Shown: positions 1-9,028 of the stretch, piece after piece | Layout: every line of letters starts with the position of its first letter | Numbering within the stretch: the first letter of the stretch is position 1 | Origin: an uncultured Chloroflexota bacterium | GTDB taxonomy: Bacteria; Chloroflexota; Anaerolineae; Aggregatilineales; Phototrophicaceae | Assembly (NCBI GenBank): GCA_937974245.1 | Contig: CALJKV010000102.1 | Span: forward strand, 62,001-126,000 | DNA length: 64,000 nt | Direction of reading: 5' to 3' | Made by a program: the position numbers and the translations under genes | The notes under the pieces: generated by a model | Told to the model about the DNA's origin: nothing | Database searches by the model: none | Seen by the model: only the letters and a program-made list of their open reading frames with translations

Positions 1-470
1 AGGAAACACACAATCAGAATGTTAAAATCCAGGTTGGACCGAATACCGAGAAGATGCTCGATAGCAACCAGCAGGGTGTGATCTTCTACATTATTGAGGA
101 AGCGGTGGGCAACGCCCGCAAGCACGCCCAGGCAGAAACTATCCGAGTGATGCTCCAGCAACAGGAAGACGTGGTGGTGGTACAGATCGCTGATAACGGC
201 GTCGGGTTTGATACCGCTGCGGTACAATCAAATTATGACAGCCGGGGCAGCCTGGGGATGGTCAATATGCGGGAGCGTACCCAACTCCTGGATGGGTCAC
301 TAAAAATAAACAGTGCCCGTGGTAAAGGAACGACCATCACTGTGCTGGTACCGATTAAAGACCCATCAGAGCGCCGTTCGGTAGATCGGACAGCCCGGCA
401 CGCCCGCACCAAGCTGGACATCAAAGCCCAGGAACGGTTCCAGAACGAAACCGAGCAATCTTATTTTTAG
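1..470 (+). CDS. Sensor histidine kinase, C-terminal ATPase domain (5' partial)
   Basis: The reading frame is open to the left edge, so the gene starts outside the window. What remains is the HATPase_c domain of a NarL/DegS-type (HisKA_3) two-component kinase. The N box is EAVGNARKHA, the G1 box is DNGVGFD, the G2 region is GSLGMVNMRER and the last strand is GKGTTITVLVP. The LGM-N-MRER form is typical of the NarX/DesK/LiaS group, which phosphorylates NarL-type regulators. About 35 basic/polar residues follow the domain. No response regulator follows; the next gene is a methyltransferase 9 nt downstream, so the partner is probably upstream or elsewhere. Confidence 0.9.
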   Translation, partial: ETHNQNVKIQVGPNTEKMLDSNQQGVIFYIIEEAVGNARKHAQAETIRVMLQQQEDVVVVQIADNGVGFDTAAVQSNYDSRGSLGMVNMRERTQLLDGSLKINSARGKGTTITVLVPIKDPSERRSVDRTARHARTKLDIKAQERFQNETEQSYF

Positions 471-479
471 TCGTATCCT

Positions 480-1211
480 ATGACCCACTCCTCGCTGGCC
501 GCCGAGCGCGGTGAACCAAGTTATGTGTGGCGTGCCGGACAGGAACGCCGCCTGGAAATGATCGCGCATTGGACGAAGCTGCATGACGCACAGGTGCTGG
601 TCGCGGGATGTGGCGTCGGGATGTATGCCGCGCAGTTTCGCCAGCGCTACACACCTCATGTAGAGGCCTTCGACATTGAAGCGGATCGAGTCTTGCAGGC
701 ACAGGCCAATACGCCGCACGCCCTGGTCGCCGCGGCTGAGCATTTACCCTATCCATCCAACACCTTTGACACAATTCTCTCCCATGAAGTGTTAGAGCAT
801 GTGACTGATGACCGCCAGTCCATTGCAGAAATGGCTCGCGTGTTGAAACCGGGCGGGCGCATCGTGATCTTCGTTCCCAACCGCTGGTATCCCTTCGAGA
901 CACATGGGCATTACTGCCGCGGGACATACCACTTTGGCAACACCCCCCTGATTAACTATTTACCGGACAGCCTGCGCAATAGTCTCGCCCCCCATGTACG
1001 TGCTTATACCAAGCGCAAGCTGCGCCACCTATACGCCGGGCTACCGCTGCGTGTTATTAAGCACCGTCGCATTTACGGGGGATATGACAATATTATCGCC
1101 CGCCTGGGAGCGCCCGCTCGCCTGATCCGTGACACACTCTATCTATTTGAAGGCACACCGCTGGATACATTCGGCCTCTCACATCTGCTTATTCTGGAGA
1201 AGACATCCTGA
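480..1211 (+). CDS. Class I SAM-dependent methyltransferase (Methyltransf_11 type)
   Basis: A 243-residue Rossmann-fold methyltransferase. SAM-binding motif I is VLVAGCGVGMYA (about residues 39-50), followed by an acidic strand end (AFDIE) and the post-motif HEVLEHVTDDRQSIAEMARVLKPGG typical of the UbiE/Methyltransf_11 group. The substrate cannot be read from sequence; such enzymes modify small molecules, lipids or sugars. It starts 9 nt after the kinase gene and its TGA overlaps the CTG proposed as start of the next gene. No strong Shine-Dalgarno is visible before its ATG, consistent with translational coupling. Confidence 0.85.
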   Translation: MTHSSLAAERGEPSYVWRAGQERRLEMIAHWTKLHDAQVLVAGCGVGMYAAQFRQRYTPHVEAFDIEADRVLQAQANTPHALVAAAEHLPYPSNTFDTILSHEVLEHVTDDRQSIAEMARVLKPGGRIVIFVPNRWYPFETHGHYCRGTYHFGNTPLINYLPDSLRNSLAPHVRAYTKRKLRHLYAGLPLRVIKHRRIYGGYDNIIARLGAPARLIRDTLYLFEGTPLDTFGLSHLLILEKTS

Positions 1212-2344
1212 CAACGCCGCTCCGCAGTTTTTATCTTCTTAACCCAGACATCGTATTTTTGAATCATGGTTCATTCGGCGCATGTCCGCTCCCAGTATTC
1301 GAAACCTATCAGGCATGGCAGCGTGAACTGGAACGCCAGCCAGTGGAGTTCCTGGGACGGCGATTTGATGGCCTGCTGTCTACAGCGCGGGAAAGCCTGG
1401 GGAAGTATTTCCATGCCGATCCCAACGACCTGGTCTATGTCACCAACGCCAGCGAGGGAATCAACCGGGTTGCCCGGTCACTCCCCTTGCGGCCAGGCGA
1501 TGAAATCCTGACCACAAACCACGAATACGGCGCGATGAACTTCACCTGGGACTATGTCTGCCAGAAAACCGGGGCACACTATATCCAGCATCCTGTCCCA
1601 CTGCCCGTGACGGATGCCGCCGCCCTGGTCGAGTCGCTGTGGAGCGCCGTCACGTCGCGCACGCGGGTGATCTTCATCAGCCATATCACCTCCCCCACCG
1701 CGTTGATTCTGCCGGTGGCCGAAGTATGCCGCAGAGCGCGAGAGGCTGGAATCTGGACAGTGATTGACGGAGCGCATGTGCCAGGGCAAATTCCCCTGGA
1801 CTTAACTGCCCTCAACGCCGATTTTTACAGTGGAAACTGCCATAAGTGGCTGGGCGCTCCCAAAGGGGCGGGCTTCCTGTATGCCCGGCATGACCTGCAA
1901 AGCATGATCGAACCCTCGGTAGTGAGTTGGGGCTGGCAGGAGCAGTACGGCTTTGTGGATCGTCACCAATGGCAGGGTACGCGCGACATCGCCGCTTATC
2001 TTTCCGTCCCGGCAGCGATTGCATTCCAGCAGGAACACGACTGGGACACGGTACGGGCAGAATGCCACGCCCTCGCAAGTGAAGCAAGAAATCGCATGGC
2101 CGAACTGACCGGGATTGAACCGATTGCCCCGGATTCGCCGGACTGGTTCGCGCAGATGGTGACAGTCCCCTTACCAGAGGGTGACGCAGCGGTGGTGAAA
2201 CAGCGATTGTACGATGAATTCTGTGTCGAAGTACCAGCCGTCACCTGGCAGAATCACCCATTTATCCGGGTGTCCTTCCAGGGCTATAATACCGCGAATG
2301 ACTTAGAGCAGCTTTTAACGGCTGTGCAACGTATTCTGTATTAG
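1208..2344 (+). CDS. Class V aminotransferase-fold PLP enzyme (isopenicillin-N-epimerase-like), probable CTG start
   Basis: A PLP-dependent fold-type I enzyme of the cysteine desulfurase/isopenicillin-N-epimerase branch. The N-terminal signature FLNHGSFGACP matches this branch. The PLP pocket includes TNASEGIN, and the Schiff-base lysine lies in GNCHKWLGAPKGAG (K213 if read from CTG). The only ATG/GTG/TTG start in frame is TTG at 1259, which would cut off the strand before NHGSFG. Reading from CTG at 1208 gives TTPLRSFYLLNPDIVFLNHG, which matches the usual family N-terminus. It has GGAGA 6-7 nt upstream and overlaps the previous stop as CTGA. An in-frame TGA at 1148 excludes a longer form. 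Substrate unknown. Confidence 0.85.
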   Translation: MTTPLRSFYLLNPDIVFLNHGSFGACPLPVFETYQAWQRELERQPVEFLGRRFDGLLSTARESLGKYFHADPNDLVYVTNASEGINRVARSLPLRPGDEILTTNHEYGAMNFTWDYVCQKTGAHYIQHPVPLPVTDAAALVESLWSAVTSRTRVIFISHITSPTALILPVAEVCRRAREAGIWTVIDGAHVPGQIPLDLTALNADFYSGNCHKWLGAPKGAGFLYARHDLQSMIEPSVVSWGWQEQYGFVDRHQWQGTRDIAAYLSVPAAIAFQQEHDWDTVRAECHALASEARNRMAELTGIEPIAPDSPDWFAQMVTVPLPEGDAAVVKQRLYDEFCVEVPAVTWQNHPFIRVSFQGYNTANDLEQLLTAVQRILY

Positions 2345-2390
2345 AGTAGGGTAATCACATCAGATTCGTTCTGCACAAAACAGCGTTTCT

Positions 2391-2510
2391 CACCCCTAAC
2401 CTCTCCCTAACCCGCTCCGTAAACGGGGCGGGGACTGGTCAGGCAGGACTAACAAGTCTCCCCTGCTGGCGGTGACCGAAGGAAAGATTTAGAGGGGGTT
2501 AAAAAGTCCT
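2391..2510. repeat. GC-rich imperfect inverted-repeat intergenic element
   Basis: The 199-nt gap between two + strand genes contains C-rich runs (CACCCCTAACCTCTCCCTAACC), then a 10-bp near-perfect stem (CCCGCTCCGT, 2411-2420, against ACGGGGCGGG, 2423-2432). Its far end is a G-rich run (AGAGGGGGTT, about 2491-2500). It resembles a worn copy of a dispersed REP-like element of the CTAACC/GGGGTT kind. Only one copy is seen here, so the dispersed nature is a guess. Confidence 0.35.
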
Positions 2511-2543
2511 TCATTCTATACGCCATACCATATTGAGGACATT

Positions 2544-3320
2544 GTGACCCGATCACTCAAAACCAACCTGCGTAACAGTCCACTACGCCCCCTGTACCTG
2601 GGACTGGCAAACGCTTACCGGCAGGCACGCCGCCTGTTCATCTACCCGGCAACCGCCCGCGTGGGCGTGGTGGATTATGATGTGTATTGGGATAACAAGG
2701 CACAGGCAGGTTTGGGTCATCTATCACCCTGGCGGCGTAAACGCGCCGAGGCATTTGCCAGCGTAATCACGGAAAGCAGTTCAGTCCTCGACCTGGGCGT
2801 AGGAGATGGGGCGCTGCTGCGCTTCCTCATCGAACAGCGCGGCATTATGGGCTATGGGTTGGATGTTTCGCCTAAAGCAGTGGCCTTCTGCCAGCAGAAC
2901 GGGCTCAATGTAGACCTGGCTGACATTAACCAGCCCATCACCAACTTTATCACCGCACCATTTGATTATATTATTCTCTCCGAAATCATTGAACACCTGC
3001 CCGACCCGGAAAGCTTACTCAATCTACTGCGGCCTTATGCAAAAAAAAGCATTATTGTCTCGATTCCGAATACGGGTTTCCACCAGCACCGGCTGCGGCT
3101 GCTCATGGGACGCTTCCCGCTGCAATGGGTGGTCACGCCGGGGGAACACCTGCGCTTCTGGACATTAACGGATTTTCGCTGGTGGGCGCAGCAGATGAAT
3201 TTCAAAGTCGCCCAGGAAATCCCGTATGAAGGCACACACTGGCTCAAGGACATCTTGCCGGGTCTGTTCGCGGCGGCCTTCGTCTACGTGCTGGTGGATG
3301 TCTCTGGACCAACAACCTGA
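2544..3320 (+). CDS. SAM-dependent methyltransferase, MetW-like
   Basis: A 258-residue class I methyltransferase starting at GTG with GAGGA upstream. Motif I is SSVLDLGVGDGALLRFL (about residues 80-96). The acidic loop YGLDVS, the post-motif IILSEIIEHLPDPESLL, and the strand IIVSIPNTGFHQHRLRLLMG followed by GEHLRFWTLTDF closely follow the layout of MetW. MetW normally pairs with the homoserine acyltransferase MetX, which is not here, so a methionine role is not supported by context. An N-terminal stretch of about 70 residues is not part of the MetW core. It converges on the next gene with a 7-nt gap. Confidence 0.8.
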   Translation: MTRSLKTNLRNSPLRPLYLGLANAYRQARRLFIYPATARVGVVDYDVYWDNKAQAGLGHLSPWRRKRAEAFASVITESSSVLDLGVGDGALLRFLIEQRGIMGYGLDVSPKAVAFCQQNGLNVDLADINQPITNFITAPFDYIILSEIIEHLPDPESLLNLLRPYAKKSIIVSIPNTGFHQHRLRLLMGRFPLQWVVTPGEHLRFWTLTDFRWWAQQMNFKVAQEIPYEGTHWLKDILPGLFAAAFVYVLVDVSGPTT

Positions 3321-3327
3321 TATGTCG

Positions 3328-4359
3328 TCACTCCCCAACTAGCGCCAGCGTCACCAGCAGCGGACGATGGTCTGAACCGCCCGACTCCGGCCAAACGCGG
3401 GCGGCTACCGGCAGGAAATAGTCATTGTAGAACACGTAGTCATAACGCTGGTACGGCGGTATCCACCCCGGCCCTTCCGCCGAGTTTTCGTGACTCCAGT
3501 CCGGCCCGGTGAACCCGAATCCCCATCCCACATCCCAGAACGCATCATGGTATTCGGCGGTCAATTGCGCATAATTTTCGTCCATTATGTGCGTATTGAA
3601 GTCGCCTAGCAGCACCACCGCCCCTGTATCCTGCCGGGCGAGGTCGAGCAGATCACGGGTTTGCTCCATGCGCGGACGCACATCAAATGGCCCCTGGTAA
3701 ATGGGACGCGACGGCGGCGCGTGAAAGTTGTAGATCACCACCGGAGTCCCCTCCACATCCAGAACAGCCCGCTGTAACCGCACCGGAATCGGGTATTCCT
3801 CCGGCCAGCTTTTCTCGGTCACAATAGGGAAACGACTGAGCAGCCCGCGCCCATGATACGGACTGGATACCGGGAAAAGGGCACGATACGGGTACATATC
3901 CGCCAGGGCGGTATCCAGATGAGCGGCAGCGGAGGCGCTCATCTCCTGGACGGCGACCACATCGGCATCCGCCGTGCGACTCAGGTCGGACATCGGAGCG
4001 AGGAGTCGTTCTTCGGCGTGCAGATTGTAGGTAAGAAAGCGGATTTCAAGCGAAACGGGCGGGATGTTGATCTGCTGGGACAGGAAAAACGGCAGAAAAG
4101 TCACGATGAACAGCAGCGCCGGGGGCATCATCAACAGCACCAACCGCCAGCGCCGTACAGCCAGGCATAACGGCAGCAGGAATAATGCCGGGATGAGGGG
4201 TAAATGCAGCCCGGTATTGGCAAACGCAATCACCGGCCAGCGTTCCCCCACCAGCCAGCGGGCAACCATAACCGTCAGTATCACCACGACGTAGGTCGCA
4301 GCCAGTATAATCCCCAGGCGACCTGACCACCTCCGGCGGCTACTGACCATCATTATCAT
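3328..4359 (-). CDS. Membrane-anchored endonuclease/exonuclease/phosphatase family protein, copy 2
   Basis: Three hydrophobic helices at the N-terminus (about residues 14-35, 45-65, 70-90) precede a DNase I-like EEP domain. Visible fold motifs are LTYNLH, DVVAVQEMS (catalytic Glu region), LLGDFNTH, and the final GGSDHRPLLVTLAL with the catalytic Asp-His. The domain should lie outside the membrane. Relatives hydrolyse phosphodiesters or phosphomonoesters (nucleases, sphingomyelinases, inositol phosphatases), and the substrate here is unknown. It is a paralogue of the gene directly upstream and overlaps its end. The start is uncertain: ATGs at 4359, 4353 and 4350 are all possible. Confidence 0.85.
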   Translation of the reverse strand: MIMMVSSRRRWSGRLGIILAATYVVVILTVMVARWLVGERWPVIAFANTGLHLPLIPALFLLPLCLAVRRWRLVLLMMPPALLFIVTFLPFFLSQQINIPPVSLEIRFLTYNLHAEERLLAPMSDLSRTADADVVAVQEMSASAAAHLDTALADMYPYRALFPVSSPYHGRGLLSRFPIVTEKSWPEEYPIPVRLQRAVLDVEGTPVVIYNFHAPPSRPIYQGPFDVRPRMEQTRDLLDLARQDTGAVVLLGDFNTHIMDENYAQLTAEYHDAFWDVGWGFGFTGPDWSHENSAEGPGWIPPYQRYDYVFYNDYFLPVAARVWPESGGSDHRPLLVTLALVGE

Positions 4360-5413
4360 TCGTGACCAGCGCCAGTGTTGCCAGCAGTGGACGATGATCC
4401 GAACCGCCGGAGTCCGGCCAGACGCGGGCGTCCAGTGGTTGGAACGCAGCGTTATGGAAGATGTAGTCCAGTCGTGCCAGCGGGAAAATATTCAGGAGTA
4501 CTATATCCGAAAGCGCCTGAAACTGTGGAACACCAGCCGGAAACGTGAATCCCATACCCGCGCCAACCTGACGATAGGTATCTTCGAACAATGCCGAAAC
4601 TTCCTGATACGGTTCGGATTGGTCACTCATGTTAAAGTCACCAACGAACAACAACGGCCCGGCTTCCGTGCGCACTCGGTCTAACACCGCGGTGATTTCT
4701 CTTTCACGCAAAGCAAATCCTCCGCGCATGAGGGGCTGTAGCAGATGTATGTTATACAGTGTGACCGTTTGCCCACGAACATTCAGGTTGACACGTTGGT
4801 GCCCCAGGTAGATACGCCAGTACTCATCGCTGGTGATGGGATAACGACTGAGAATGCCCTGCCCCGGGACCGGGTAGTCCTCCTGGGGATGCAGAGCGCG
4901 GTAGGGATACAGATCGGCAAACGTGGTATCAAGATAAGCAGTGGCATTATTACCCAATTCTTGCAGCGCCACCACATCAGCGTTCGCCTCGCGGATGACG
5001 TTGGCTATAGGTTCGAGATTCCCCGCTTGTGACTTCAGGTTATACGTGAGGATAGTCAGGCGTGGGGCAGTTTCCGGCGCAGCCACAGCCGGGCGCGGCA
5101 GGAATGCTGGAACATAGATACTCAAACAGACCAGCATGGGCAAGACCAGCAGGGCAATCACTATCCTGCGGCGCAGCAGCAATCCCAACGGAAATAGAAC
5201 AACCGAGGGCACTACCAACAGGTGCATAAAACTGTTGAACCACCCCACAATCTCCCACTGTTCGCCTACCGTGAGCCGTAAGAGGAAAAAGAGAGTCACA
5301 TTCAGGCCGTATGCCCCAGCGATGACCGCACCCATATTGAGCAGTGCCCGGCGAAACACAGCAAATCCGGGTTGCAGTGTGGACGGCGTAACGATTGTTG
5401 TGAATTCAGACAT
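4340..5413 (-). CDS. Membrane-anchored endonuclease/exonuclease/phosphatase family protein, copy 1
   Basis: Same architecture as its downstream neighbour: three N-terminal transmembrane helices, then an EEP domain with LTYNLKS, DVVALQELG, LFVGDFNMSDQ and GGSDHRPLLATLAL. The ATG at 5413 is preferred because GAGGAAG lies 5 nt upstream; the frame stays open to a TTG at 5443. The two copies share the C-terminal block (DARVWPDSGGSDHRPLL versus AARVWPESGGSDHRPLL), so they arose by tandem duplication, but the middle regions have diverged. The pair is probably co-transcribed, since the coding regions overlap by up to 20 nt. Confidence 0.85.
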   Translation of the reverse strand: MSEFTTIVTPSTLQPGFAVFRRALLNMGAVIAGAYGLNVTLFFLLRLTVGEQWEIVGWFNSFMHLLVVPSVVLFPLGLLLRRRIVIALLVLPMLVCLSIYVPAFLPRPAVAAPETAPRLTILTYNLKSQAGNLEPIANVIREANADVVALQELGNNATAYLDTTFADLYPYRALHPQEDYPVPGQGILSRYPITSDEYWRIYLGHQRVNLNVRGQTVTLYNIHLLQPLMRGGFALREREITAVLDRVRTEAGPLLFVGDFNMSDQSEPYQEVSALFEDTYRQVGAGMGFTFPAGVPQFQALSDIVLLNIFPLARLDYIFHNAAFQPLDARVWPDSGGSDHRPLLATLALVTNDNDGQ

Positions 5414-5492
5414 CGGCACTTCCTCAAGAACGACATCACTCAATATACACCAATAACCACCCTTTACCTTAGCCGCCTAACCCCAATAGGGT

Positions 5493-6689
5493 TTAGAACC
5501 AATCCCACGCGGCCAGACAGGCGAGGCGTGGCGGAAACAGCAGTTCCAGCAGCCAGACGGCTTCTTGCGTGAGCAGGTTTTCGCCCCGCAATGCCAGCGC
5601 ATCCGGGCGCAGCGAGCCAAACAGGAGCTGTGTAAAATCGGGATACGACAGTTGGGTGTGCGTTGATTTTTGCCCTCGCAGCCCGACAGCAATTCCCGCC
5701 TCATTTGCCTCAACCATAAGTTCCAGCGGGTTAAAATCGGGGCGCACCGCAGTAGCCTGTGCAACCAGTTCCGGCAGGATCGCCTCTACCAGGGCGTAGC
5801 CATCCATGACCCGCCCCTGCCATCCCCCGGTAGGATGATATCCCGCTTTGACTGTCACACCGACCCACTGCCGGGCGTAGGTAACCAGGGTATCATCCGG
5901 CGGCATAAGCCACTGGATGGTCGCTTTACCTGCCGCCAGCAACGTCTGCCCGACTTCCGCCAGCAACGCCCGCGCCGCATGTGGGGTATCCACAACCACC
6001 TCCGCCATAACATGCGCCGAGTCATAGGCGGCCAGATACCCAACAATCTGGCCGTGCTCATCCTCTACCACCCGGAAATATTCATGGGAACCGTCCCACA
6101 CCCGCCATGCCCACATAGCCCGGCTGCGAAGAAACGAAACACGCCCACCCCAGTGTTTTTCATAGAGTGCGGCCAGGTGCGGGATATCTTCCGCCAGGCC
6201 GGGGCGCACCACCAGCGAACTATCCAGGAGGGCGGCATCGGCGGCGGCAATTTCAACGTAATAATGCGGCCAGACTGGGTGAAAGCCGAAGCGATTATAA
6301 TAATCAGCGATTCCATTCAAGAGGCTCAGGTGCGCCCGGTGTTCGGCAGTCACCAGGAGCGCATCCTGAATGACGGCAGCAGCATATCCCTGGCGCTGAT
6401 GAGCCGGAGCAGTACATACGGCAGACAGCCCCATCACATGCAACCGCGCCTGACCATAGAGCAATACACTCGGCACGAGACGTACATGCGCGACAACTTC
6501 CCCGTCAATCAACCCAACACGGTGCAGCCGATAGGCGAAATCCGGGGCTTTACCCTCCCGGTAGTTTAACCAGCGCCGCAGCATCCGCCGTTTGAGGTCA
6601 GCGTCCCCTCGCCCAAATACCTGGGACGCTAAACGGATCATCTGTTCATATTCGGAAGGATGCACCTCACGCACGACCAATGCGCTCAT
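5493..6689 (-). CDS. GNAT acetyltransferase, Eis-like (GNAT plus SCP2-type C-terminal domain)
   Basis: About 398 residues. An N-terminal GNAT domain contains the acetyl-CoA site VCTAPAHQRQGYAAAVIQDAL and the conserved block LLNGIADYYNRFGFHPVWP, both hallmarks of the Eis-like family. A second GNAT-like middle part and a C-terminal sterol-carrier-like domain follow, as in Eis, where they shape the substrate pocket. Eis proteins acetylate amines, including aminoglycosides and protein lysines; the substrate here is not predictable. The start is ATG at 6689, 4 nt after GGAGG, and it overlaps the stop of tex as ATGA, so the two are translationally coupled. Confidence 0.85.
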   Translation of the reverse strand: MSALVVREVHPSEYEQMIRLASQVFGRGDADLKRRMLRRWLNYREGKAPDFAYRLHRVGLIDGEVVAHVRLVPSVLLYGQARLHVMGLSAVCTAPAHQRQGYAAAVIQDALLVTAEHRAHLSLLNGIADYYNRFGFHPVWPHYYVEIAAADAALLDSSLVVRPGLAEDIPHLAALYEKHWGGRVSFLRSRAMWAWRVWDGSHEYFRVVEDEHGQIVGYLAAYDSAHVMAEVVVDTPHAARALLAEVGQTLLAAGKATIQWLMPPDDTLVTYARQWVGVTVKAGYHPTGGWQGRVMDGYALVEAILPELVAQATAVRPDFNPLELMVEANEAGIAVGLRGQKSTHTQLSYPDFTQLLFGSLRPDALALRGENLLTQEAVWLLELLFPPRLACLAAWDWF

Positions 6690-8827
6690 GAGACCTCCAC
6701 CCAACCCAGGCCGATACGATCGCGCTCTTTTTCGACACTGAGAATCTCGACTTCGATGATGTCCCCCACCGACAGCACCACACCACGCGGTATTTGACTA
6801 CGGTGCAGCAGGCCGTCTTGCTTGACACCAATATCTATGAACGCGCCAAAATCCACCATGTTGCGCACTGTGCCGGAAAGCACCATACCCTTGAGCAGGT
6901 CGTCCATCGAAAGCACATCACTGCGGAGGATAGGCAGTGGCAGGTCTTCACGGGGGTCACGCCCTGGACGGAGAAGCTGTTCCAGGATATCGGTCAGTGT
7001 GGGAATACCCGTGCCAAGTTCGGCAGCCAGCGCCCCTAAATCCGGGCTAGCCTGCAACTTGATGATGGCCGGAGCGCGTTCATCCAATGGTGTTTCCGGC
7101 TTGAGACCTGCTTTTTTTAAGATGGCTTTCGTCACCTGATAGCTCTCGGGGTGAATGGCGCTGGCATCCAGGGGGTTATCGCCATCTCGAACCCGCAAGA
7201 ACCCGGCGGCCTGCTCGAACGCTTTCGGCCCCAGCCCGGCCACGTCGCGCAGCGCCTTGCGGTCAGCGAAACGCCCTGCCTCGTCCCGGTGAGCGACGAT
7301 GCGTTCCGCCAGTTTGGGGCCAATCCCGGCCACATAGCGCAGCAGCGCAGCAGAGGCGGTATTCACGTCCACGCCAACGCGGTTCACCACCGATTCAACC
7401 ACGCTGTCGAGCATCTCCGCCAGTTGCTTCTGGTTCACATCATGTTGGTAGAGGCCGACGCCGATGGATTTCGGGTCAATCTTCACGAGTTCGGCCAACG
7501 GGTCTTGCACCCGCCGCGCAATCGAAACCGCCCCGCGCAGTGACACGTCCATGTCCGGCAGTTCAGCGCGGGCGAGCGGGCTGGCACTGTAGACACTCGC
7601 CCCGGCCTCGTTGACCATCAGGTAATGCACATCATCCAGGTTGCGCGTAAGTTCCGCGACAAGTTGCTCGGTCTCGCGGGAAGCCGTGCCGTTACCAATC
7701 GAAATCAGGGTGATGTGATGCTTTTTGATGAGCGCGGCGAGTTTTGCCAGCGAGTCGTTCCATTCGCGCTGCGGCGGGTGCGGGTAGATCGCCGCGGTTT
7801 CCAGCACTTTGCCGGTGCTATCCAGCACGGCCAGTTTGCACCCGGTACGATAGGCCGGGTCTATCCCTAACACCGTATGCCCGGCCAGCGGCGGTTGGTT
7901 GAGCAGCCCGCGCAGGTTGGCGGCGAACACCTGAATCGCGTGCAGTTCGGCCTGTTCGGTCAGTGCTGCCCGCACATCGCGCTCGATGGCCGGGAGCAGC
8001 AGTCGCTTGGCCGCGTCGTCTATCGCCATTTCCAGCTGCCCGGCCAGCGGTGAACGGCGGTCTGCCCGGAAAGTATCCTCCACCGCCCCACGCCAGTCGC
8101 GTTCGGCCACATCCAGCCGGACGCGCAGCACCTTTTCGGCCTCGCCGCGATTGATCGCCAAAACCTGATAGGGCTTGAGGCGGTCTACCCGGTACTCAAA
8201 TTCATAGTAAAGCTGGTAAACGCTCTTTTCGTCGGGCGCGTCGTCAATTTTGCTGGCTTGCAACAGGCCGAAGCGCAGCGCCTTCTGGCGGGTGGTGCCG
8301 CGCACCCCGGCATGGTCGCTGATGGTTTCGGCCACGATGTCCCGCGCCCCGGCCAGCGCATCCTCGACAGTTGGCACGTCCTCCGTGATGAATTTGGCGG
8401 CAAGCTGTTCGGCGGTCTGGTTGCCCCGTTCCTGGCGCAGCATCAGGTCAGCCAGCGGTTGCAGCCCTTTTTCACGGGCGATTCCGGCACGGGTGCGGCG
8501 CTTGGGTTTATACGGCTGGTACAGGTCTTCCAGCGCCGTCATGCTCTCCGCCGCCCGAATCGCCGCCTGGAGTTCCGGCGTCAACTGTCCCTGCTCCTCG
8601 ATAGACGCCAGAATCGTGTCGCGCCGTTCGTCCAGGTTCCGCAGCCTCGTGACCGATTCGAGCAGTTGGTGAATCTGGTCTTCATCCAGTCCGCCGGTTG
8701 CTTCCTTGCGGTAGCGTGCGATAAACGGCAGTGTGTTGCCTGAGTCGAGCAGGTCAATCGCCGCCGCCACCTGCCGGGGTTGGAGAGACAGTTGAGCGGC
8801 GATCTTGGTATCGTAGGGAGTCGTCAT
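6686..8827 (-). CDS. tex: Tex family RNA-binding transcription accessory protein
   Basis: About 713 residues, close to the family norm. The order is the Tex N-terminal helical domain with LLDSGNTLPFIARYRKEATG, the YqgF/RuvC-like domain (VLGIDPAYRTGCKLAVLDSTG and ISIGNGTASRET), helix-hairpin-helix repeats (LLRYVAGIGPKLAERIVAHR and LRDVAGLGPKAFEQAAGFLR), and a C-terminal S1 domain (GMVLSGTVRNMVDFGAFIDIGV). Tex binds RNA and affects transcription and toxin gene expression in several bacteria; the exact role is unclear. The start ATG at 8827 follows GAGGAA by 8 nt and agrees with the family N-terminus. It is transcribed ahead of the Eis-like gene. Confidence 0.95.
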   Translation of the reverse strand: MTTPYDTKIAAQLSLQPRQVAAAIDLLDSGNTLPFIARYRKEATGGLDEDQIHQLLESVTRLRNLDERRDTILASIEEQGQLTPELQAAIRAAESMTALEDLYQPYKPKRRTRAGIAREKGLQPLADLMLRQERGNQTAEQLAAKFITEDVPTVEDALAGARDIVAETISDHAGVRGTTRQKALRFGLLQASKIDDAPDEKSVYQLYYEFEYRVDRLKPYQVLAINRGEAEKVLRVRLDVAERDWRGAVEDTFRADRRSPLAGQLEMAIDDAAKRLLLPAIERDVRAALTEQAELHAIQVFAANLRGLLNQPPLAGHTVLGIDPAYRTGCKLAVLDSTGKVLETAAIYPHPPQREWNDSLAKLAALIKKHHITLISIGNGTASRETEQLVAELTRNLDDVHYLMVNEAGASVYSASPLARAELPDMDVSLRGAVSIARRVQDPLAELVKIDPKSIGVGLYQHDVNQKQLAEMLDSVVESVVNRVGVDVNTASAALLRYVAGIGPKLAERIVAHRDEAGRFADRKALRDVAGLGPKAFEQAAGFLRVRDGDNPLDASAIHPESYQVTKAILKKAGLKPETPLDERAPAIIKLQASPDLGALAAELGTGIPTLTDILEQLLRPGRDPREDLPLPILRSDVLSMDDLLKGMVLSGTVRNMVDFGAFIDIGVKQDGLLHRSQIPRGVVLSVGDIIEVEILSVEKERDRIGLGWVEVS

Positions 8828-8913
8828 GTGGGTGTTCCTCGTTATCCAAGCAAACATGCCTATGATAACGGGTGTTCCCGACGCGGCCTATGGTGAGATG
8901 GCTTGAATCAGTC

Positions 8914-8942
8914 TTGCTTCAGGGGAATTGAGCCGCTATAAT
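8914..8942 (+). promoter_or_regulatory. Sigma-70-type promoter of tRNA-Cys
   Basis: A -35-like TTGCTT (8914-8919) and a perfect -10 TATAAT (8937-8942) are separated by 17 nt. The -10 ends 10 nt before the first base of the tRNA, so the primary transcript carries only a very short leader. Confidence 0.8.
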
Positions 8943-8952
8943 GTCGGGGTAT

Positions 8953-9024
8953 GGCGACGTGGCCAAGTGGTAAGGCAAGGCTCTGCAAAAGCCTGATTCA
9001 CCGGTTCGAATCCGGTCGTCGCCT
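8953..9024 (+). tRNA. tRNA-Cys (anticodon GCA)
   Basis: A full cloverleaf can be drawn. The acceptor stem is GGCGACG (8953-8959) with CGTCGCC (9017-9023), the D arm is GCC/GGC, and the anticodon stem is AGGCT/AGCCT around loop CTGCAAA with anticodon GCA. The T arm is ACCGG-TTCGAAT-CCGGT and the discriminator base is T, as required for tRNA-Cys identity. CCA is not encoded. Confidence 0.97.
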
Positions 9025-9028
9025 CAAG

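Noticed and set aside
2544..3320. Assignment as metW in methionine synthesis
   Set aside because: metX is missing next to it and only the methyltransferase core is MetW-like.
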